A DNA stretch of 9,027 nt from Bacillota bacterium (lineage in GTDB: Bacteria > Bacillota > Clostridia > Oscillospirales > Ruminococcaceae), in assembly GCA_023391005.1 (NCBI GenBank), contig JAEWBS010000076.1:1-9027 (forward strand), in the 5' to 3' direction. Positions 5,942 to 9,027 of the stretch are shown here, piece by piece. The notes below the pieces were generated by a model that was given only the letters and a program-made list of their open reading frames with translations, was not told where the DNA came from and made no database searches. Both the position numbers and the translations under genes were made by a program. Every line of letters begins with the position of its first letter. Position 1 is the first letter of the stretch.

Positions 5942-6709
5942 ATGGACAGCATAAAAAGAATCCCGATTATTGCGGGCAACTGGAAGATGAATCTGCTGCG
6001 CGCCGAGGCGGTAACGCTTATTGAGGCGCTCAAGCCTCTGGTGGCCGACGCCGCCTGCGAGGTCGTGGCCTGTGTGCCTTTTACCGATATCGACTGTGTT
6101 GCCGCAGCCGCGAGGGATAGCGTTATTCAGGTGGGGGCGCAGAACTGCCACTGGGAGACGGGCGGCGCGTTTACGGGCGAAATCTCAGCGAACATGCTTG
6201 CCGAGCTTGGCGTGCGTTATGTCGTACTGGGCCACTCGGAACGGCGGCAGTATTTTGGCGAAACCGATCAGACGGTCAACGCCCGGCTCAAGGCCGCCTT
6301 GGCCGCAGGTCTGCGCGCCATTGTCTGCGTGGGCGAATCGCTTGCGCAGCGCGAGGCCGACGAGACGCTCGCGGTTATCGATCGGCAGCTTGAGGGCGCG
6401 TTTGACGCCATTCCCAATGCGCAGCTAAAGGATATCGTCATCGCCTACGAGCCGGTCTGGGCCATCGGCACCGGCAAAACCGCAACCGCCGAGCAGGCGC
6501 AGGCGGTCTGTGCCGCGATACGCCAAAAGCTTGGCGCACTGTATGATGCGGGATCTGCCGAGGCGATGCGCATTCAATACGGCGGCTCGATGAACGCGAA
6601 AAACGCGGCCGAGCTGCTGGGCCAGCCCGATATTGACGGCGGTCTGATTGGCGGCGCTTCGCTAAAGGCGGCGGATTTCAGCGAGATCGTCAAAGCGGCT
6701 TCTAAGTGA
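5942..6709 (+). CDS. tpiA: Triosephosphate isomerase
   Basis: TpiA interconverts dihydroxyacetone phosphate and glyceraldehyde 3-phosphate. The 255 residues form a single (beta/alpha)8 barrel. Catalytic residues are visible: Asn13 and Lys15 in AGNWKMN (11-17), His98 in LGHSERR (96-102) and Glu170 in the signature AYEPVWAIGTGKTAT (168-182), whose second half is the flexible loop 6. The phosphate-binding IQYGGSMN (211-218) and GGLIGGASLK (233-242) also match. A GAGGGG ribosome binding site lies a few bases before the ATG. It is in one unit with pgk; a strong hairpin separates it from gpmI. Confidence 0.98.
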   Translation: MDSIKRIPIIAGNWKMNLLRAEAVTLIEALKPLVADAACEVVACVPFTDIDCVAAAARDSVIQVGAQNCHWETGGAFTGEISANMLAELGVRYVVLGHSERRQYFGETDQTVNARLKAALAAGLRAIVCVGESLAQREADETLAVIDRQLEGAFDAIPNAQLKDIVIAYEPVWAIGTGKTATAEQAQAVCAAIRQKLGALYDAGSAEAMRIQYGGSMNAKNAAELLGQPDIDGGLIGGASLKAADFSEIVKAASK

Positions 6710-6718
6710 TAAGACAGT

Positions 6719-6750
6719 ATACTGCGGCGTGCAAAATCGCGCCGCAGTAT
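6719..6750. repeat. Strong hairpin between tpiA and gpmI
   Basis: ATACTGCGGCG (6719-6729) and CGCCGCAGTAT (6740-6750) are an 11-bp perfect inverted repeat; a G-C and a G-U pair can extend the stem inside, leaving a six-base loop. It is the longest perfect stem seen in the window. TGATACGAGG follows instead of a U-tract, so it is not a classical terminator. It ends six bases before the GAGG ribosome binding site of gpmI. Partial termination, RNA processing, or control of gpmI translation are possible. Confidence 0.65.
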
Positions 6751-6768
6751 TGATACGAGGTAAGTAGA

Positions 6769-8277
6769 TTGAAAAAACCGGTTATGTTAATGATCCTTGA
6801 CGGCTACGGCATCCGTCAGGAGACGAAGGGCAACGCCATTTATGCCGCAAAGAAGCCGAACCTTGACCGTCTGGCACAGCAGTGGCCCTGCACTACGTTG
6901 GGGGCTTCCGGGCTGGATGTCGGCCTGCCCGACGGGCAGATGGGCAACTCCGAGGTGGGCCACACCAACATCGGTGCCGGCCGAGTGGTCTATCAGGAGC
7001 TCACGCGCATTTCCAAGGCGATCACCGATGGGGATTTTGAAAAGAACCCGATTCTAAACGCCGCAATCGATGCCGTGAGCGGCGATGGCACGCTTCATCT
7101 GATGGGGCTGCTTTCCGACGGCGGCGTACACAGCCATTATACACATCTATATGCATTGCTGGCGCTTGCAAAGCAGCGCGGGCTTAAAAAGGTTGCGGTA
7201 CACAGCTTTTTGGATGGCCGCGACACCGACCCCAAGAGCGGCGTGGGCTTTCTGCGTGATTTGCAGGAGGAGCTGGCGCGTGTCGGCGTGGGATTTTGTG
7301 CCTCGGTTGTCGGCCGCTATTACGCAATGGATCGCGACAAGCGCTGGGAGCGCGTGCAGCAGGCCTATGACGCGGTGGCTCGTGGCATCGGCGCATCCTT
7401 TACCGACGCGGTCGCAGCTGTTGAGGCAAGTTATGCGCAGGATATCACCGACGAGTTTGTCAAGCCGCTTGTGGCCGAGGGTTATTCCGGTATTCAGGAC
7501 GGCGACGCCGTTATTTTCTATAACTTCAGACCCGACCGCGCACGAGAGCTCTCCCGCGCGTTGCTTGACGACGCCTTTGATGGCTTTGAGCGGGCGCGCC
7601 CCAAGCTGGCCGCCTATGTCTGCATGACCAGCTACGATGTCACAATGCCCAACTGCACGGTGGCGTTCACCCCCCAAAGCCTTGATAAGACGCTGGGCCG
7701 GGTGGTGGAAGAAGCCGGCCTGCGGCAGCTTAGAATTGCCGAAACCGAAAAATATGCCCACGTGACGTTTTTCTTCAATGGCGGGGTTGAAACGCCCTTC
7801 CCGCATGAGGATCGTATTCTTGTAGCCTCCCCCAAGGTGGCTACATACGATCTCCAGCCCGAAATGAGCGCCTATATCGTAACCGAAAAGCTGTTAGAAG
7901 CACTTGACAACAATGATTACGGTCTTGTGGTGCTTAATTTTGCCAACTGCGATATGGTCGGACATACCGGCGTATTTGACGCCGCCGTCAAGGCCGTGGA
8001 AGTGGTTGACGCCTGCGTCGGCAAAATCGCCGATAAGGTGTTGGCGCTCGGCGGCGCGATCATCGTTACAGCCGACCACGGTAACGCCGACGAGATGGAG
8101 AATCCCGACGGCAGTCCCATGACGGCACATACGACTAATTTGGTACCGGTTATCGCGGTGGGGTGCAGCCAGAAATTGCGTACAGGCGGTGCGCTTTGCG
8201 ATCTTGCGCCCACGTTGCTCACGCTGCTGGATCTCCCTCAGCCCGAGGAGATGACGGGGCGTTCTCTGCTTATCTAA
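6769..8277 (+). CDS. gpmI: 2,3-bisphosphoglycerate-independent phosphoglycerate mutase
   Basis: GpmI interconverts 3- and 2-phosphoglycerate through a phosphoserine intermediate with two Mn2+ ions, and belongs to the alkaline phosphatase superfamily. Of 502 residues, Asp11 (ILDGYG) and Ser61 (QMGNSEVGH) are a metal ligand and the catalytic serine. Substrate residues follow in SDGGVHSH (116-123), FLDGRDTDP (147-155), GRYYAMDRDKRW (182-193) and NFRPDRARE (252-260). The phosphatase part closes with EKYAHVTFFFNGG (327-339), NFANCDMVGHTG (390-401) and TADHGNADEM (434-443). The start is TTG at 6769, supported by GAGG eight bases upstream; the first ATG (6784) would lie too far from it and cut into the first strand. 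eno is not adjacent. No terminator follows directly. Confidence 0.97.
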   Translation: MKKPVMLMILDGYGIRQETKGNAIYAAKKPNLDRLAQQWPCTTLGASGLDVGLPDGQMGNSEVGHTNIGAGRVVYQELTRISKAITDGDFEKNPILNAAIDAVSGDGTLHLMGLLSDGGVHSHYTHLYALLALAKQRGLKKVAVHSFLDGRDTDPKSGVGFLRDLQEELARVGVGFCASVVGRYYAMDRDKRWERVQQAYDAVARGIGASFTDAVAAVEASYAQDITDEFVKPLVAEGYSGIQDGDAVIFYNFRPDRARELSRALLDDAFDGFERARPKLAAYVCMTSYDVTMPNCTVAFTPQSLDKTLGRVVEEAGLRQLRIAETEKYAHVTFFFNGGVETPFPHEDRILVASPKVATYDLQPEMSAYIVTEKLLEALDNNDYGLVVLNFANCDMVGHTGVFDAAVKAVEVVDACVGKIADKVLALGGAIIVTADHGNADEMENPDGSPMTAHTTNLVPVIAVGCSQKLRTGGALCDLAPTLLTLLDLPQPEEMTGRSLLI

Positions 8278-8299
8278 ATGAGGTTAACGGATATTTTTA

Positions 8300-8328
8300 T
8301 TGCGAACAGGATAAAATTGTAGTATGAT
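8300..8328 (+). promoter_or_regulatory. Promoter of the small membrane-protein gene
   Basis: TTGCGA (8300-8305), 17 bases, then TATGAT (8323-8328): four of six and five of six matches to the sigma-A consensus at ideal spacing. It starts 22 bases after the gpmI stop. A leader of about 50 bases would precede the ATG at 8385. Because no terminator is visible after gpmI, read-through from the glycolytic genes may add to it. Confidence 0.55.
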
Positions 8329-8384
8329 GACAGTATTAAGCTGAAATCCGACTCGGTTATTGTATGTAATAGGAGGAAGTTTTG

Positions 8385-8600
8385 ATGAAGAAGCTCTCAT
8401 ATCTGATTGCTTTATTCGCATTATTTGCAGCCATGATTGGGCTGATTATTGCTGCGGTCAGCTTTTTTGAGCGCAAGCGCAAGCTGATTGGCGAAGATGA
8501 GTACGAAGACGAGCTGTATGGCGGACAGGAATATTACTCTGAGGATCTGTCTTTTGATTCTCAGCCAGCGGCGCCGGTCGAAGAGACACCCGAGGAATAA
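8385..8600 (+). CDS. Small membrane-anchored acidic protein, unknown function
   Basis: I do not recognise this 71-residue protein. It starts MKK, then has one hydrophobic helix (about 4-28), a basic stop-transfer cluster ERKRK (29-33), and an acidic tail (36-71) in which 14 of the last 35 residues are Asp or Glu, with four Tyr (40, 45, 50, 51) and a Pro/Ala/Glu-rich end. There is no cysteine and no signal-peptidase site that stands out, so it is probably retained in the membrane; the basic cluster suggests the tail faces the cytoplasm. AGGAGG (8371-8376) lies eight bases before the ATG; the TTG one codon earlier is a worse fit. It has its own promoter and terminator, which supports a real gene. 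Small proteins of this general layout are common in Clostridia, mostly uncharacterised. Confidence 0.8.
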   Translation: MKKLSYLIALFALFAAMIGLIIAAVSFFERKRKLIGEDEYEDELYGGQEYYSEDLSFDSQPAAPVEETPEE

Positions 8601-8641
8601 ATCTACTTGTGTGCGCTCTTTAGTAATGTCGCGTTTTAATC

Positions 8642-8774
8642 ATCGCACGAAAATCGCAATTGAGACTGGCCACAGACGCACAAAGCGCTGTGGCTTTTCT
8701 TATAACAATTTGAAGCATTATTCGCTGAACGCCATCTCCACAGAAAAAGATGCGTGCGATTTTTTTAATTGCGA
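8642..8774. repeat. Cluster of inverted TCGCA-type words flanking a terminator
   Basis: ATCGCACG (8642-8649) and TCGCAATT (8654-8661) lie before the terminator; their exact reverse complements CGTGCGAT (8753-8760) and AATTGCGA (8767-8774) lie after it, in the same left-to-right order. Paired as RNA they would cross (pseudoknot-like) rather than nest. The first pair shares ATCGCA at an 11-base interval, about one helical turn, as repeated protein sites do. The matches are short and could be chance in AT-rich DNA. Confidence 0.3.
8669..8701 (+). terminator. Intrinsic terminator after the small protein gene
   Basis: GCCACAG (8669-8675) pairs with CTGTGGC (8688-8694); across a bulged A an inner CGC/GCG (8677-8679 and 8685-8687) closes an ACAAA loop. 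The stem runs directly into TTTTCTT (8695-8701). It lies 68 bases after the stop of the small protein gene and would also end read-through from the glycolytic operon. Confidence 0.85.
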
Positions 8775-8913
8775 ATCATCTTTCGAGGGTTCATAGCGCA
8801 TATTCGACGTGTTTAAGCGTTCTTGAGCGAGTCAACAAATGGCTTGTTTAAAGGGAAAAGGCATAAGCTAGCAGATTCATTTAAAATAATTCGACATATT
8901 TTTCAAAAAGGTG
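8702..8913. other. AT-rich gene-free region before the right-edge promoter
   Basis: No gene is supported here. A weak stem CATCT/AGATG (around 8733-8752) is followed some bases later by seven Ts (8760-8766) and might be a second, poor terminator. AACAA/TTGTT (8834-8838 and 8844-8848) is another small inverted repeat. The A/T-rich stretch 8879-8909, with A- and T-tracts, lies right upstream of the -35 at 8914, where an UP element for RNA polymerase alpha subunits would be. Confidence 0.45.
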
Positions 8914-8942
8914 TTGACATATGATTGTGGGCATGATATTAT
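8914..8942 (+). promoter_or_regulatory. Near-consensus strong promoter pointing off the right edge
   Basis: TTGACA (8914-8919) is a perfect -35 box. After 17 bases comes TATTAT (8937-8942), five of six for the -10, preceded by TGA as in an extended -10. A/T-tracts lie just upstream of the -35. Transcription would start near 8949. No coding sequence is seen in the remaining 78 bases. Strength, upstream A-tracts and the second TTGACA at 9008 are like those of ribosomal RNA operons, but the downstream gene is not in the window. Confidence 0.8.
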
Positions 8943-8948
8943 AGCAAA

Positions 8949-8988
8949 GCTGTCTGCGAGAGACGCAAACGAAACTGGCTGACAGCCA
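8949..8988 (+). repeat. Leader with competing inverted repeats
   Basis: Near the predicted start of transcription, GTCT/AGAC (8952-8955 and 8961-8964) and the odd palindrome TGGCTG-A-CAGCCA (8976-8988) can each fold locally. Alternatively GCTGTC (8949-8954) can pair with GACAGC (8981-8986), which would break both. Such alternatives occur in attenuator leaders and in processed rRNA leaders; here the role is unknown. Confidence 0.35.
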
Positions 8989-9007
8989 CAACTCAAAAAG
9001 ATTGTTG

Positions 9008-9013
9008 TTGACA
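9008..9013 (+). promoter_or_regulatory. Isolated -35 box of a second promoter, cut by the window
   Basis: TTGACA is again a perfect -35 box. With 17-base spacing its -10 would be at 9031-9036, outside the window, so it cannot be confirmed. It lies 94 bases after the first TTGACA, a spacing like that of tandem promoters P1 and P2 of Firmicute rRNA operons. Confidence 0.4.
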
Positions 9014-9027
9014 AAGCTTGTGAGATG

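Noticed and set aside
7147..7806. 219-residue open frame antisense to gpmI
   Set aside because: Shadow of the gpmI codon pattern with no domain and no regulatory signals.
8488..8796. 102-residue frame overlapping the small protein and its terminator
   Set aside because: It runs through a strong intrinsic terminator, has a mixed composition and no ribosome binding site.

Overview
The window looks like chromosomal core-genome DNA from a Gram-positive anaerobe of the class Clostridia, probably an Oscillospiraceae/Ruminococcaceae-type lineage. This is inferred from strong AGGAGG-type ribosome binding sites, sigma-A-like promoters with extended -10 elements, GC-rich coding regions separated by AT-rich intergenic DNA, and the protein motifs. 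No phage, insertion sequence, CRISPR array or tRNA was found.

Left end (1-1393): about 270 bases without a gene, holding a possible leftward promoter, then a leftward gene for an FtsW/RodA/SpoVE-family peptidoglycan polymerase. This gene is divergent from the rest of the window. The divergent intergenic region (1394-1697) has a palindrome covering back-to-back -10 boxes, two hairpins in the leftward leader and three inverted repeats in the rightward leader.

Main block (1698-8277): eight rightward, closely spaced genes: tsaE, tsaB, rpiB, a TauE/SafE-family transporter, upp, pgk, tpiA and gpmI. The first four are joined by ATGA overlaps or a 1-base gap. tsaE and tsaB belong to tRNA t6A37 synthesis. 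rpiB makes ribose 5-phosphate, the precursor of the PRPP used by upp to salvage uracil. pgk, tpiA and gpmI are lower-glycolysis enzymes; gap and eno are not adjacent. Three of the intergenic gaps (before upp, before pgk, before gpmI) hold inverted repeats without a U-tract. They look like RNA processing or stability elements that divide the block into modules, rather than terminators.

Right end (8278-9027): a 71-residue membrane-anchored acidic protein of unknown function has its own promoter and a clear intrinsic terminator. After it come about 325 gene-free bases ending in a near-consensus promoter (TTGACA, 17-base spacer, extended-10 TATTAT, AT-rich upstream DNA), a short leader with competing inverted repeats and a second TTGACA at the very edge. 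This looks like the tandem promoter region of a highly expressed operon, possibly stable RNA, lying just beyond the window.

Nothing in the window is clearly a new system. The most interesting parts are the structured non-coding leaders, the uncharacterised small protein and the promoter array at the right edge.
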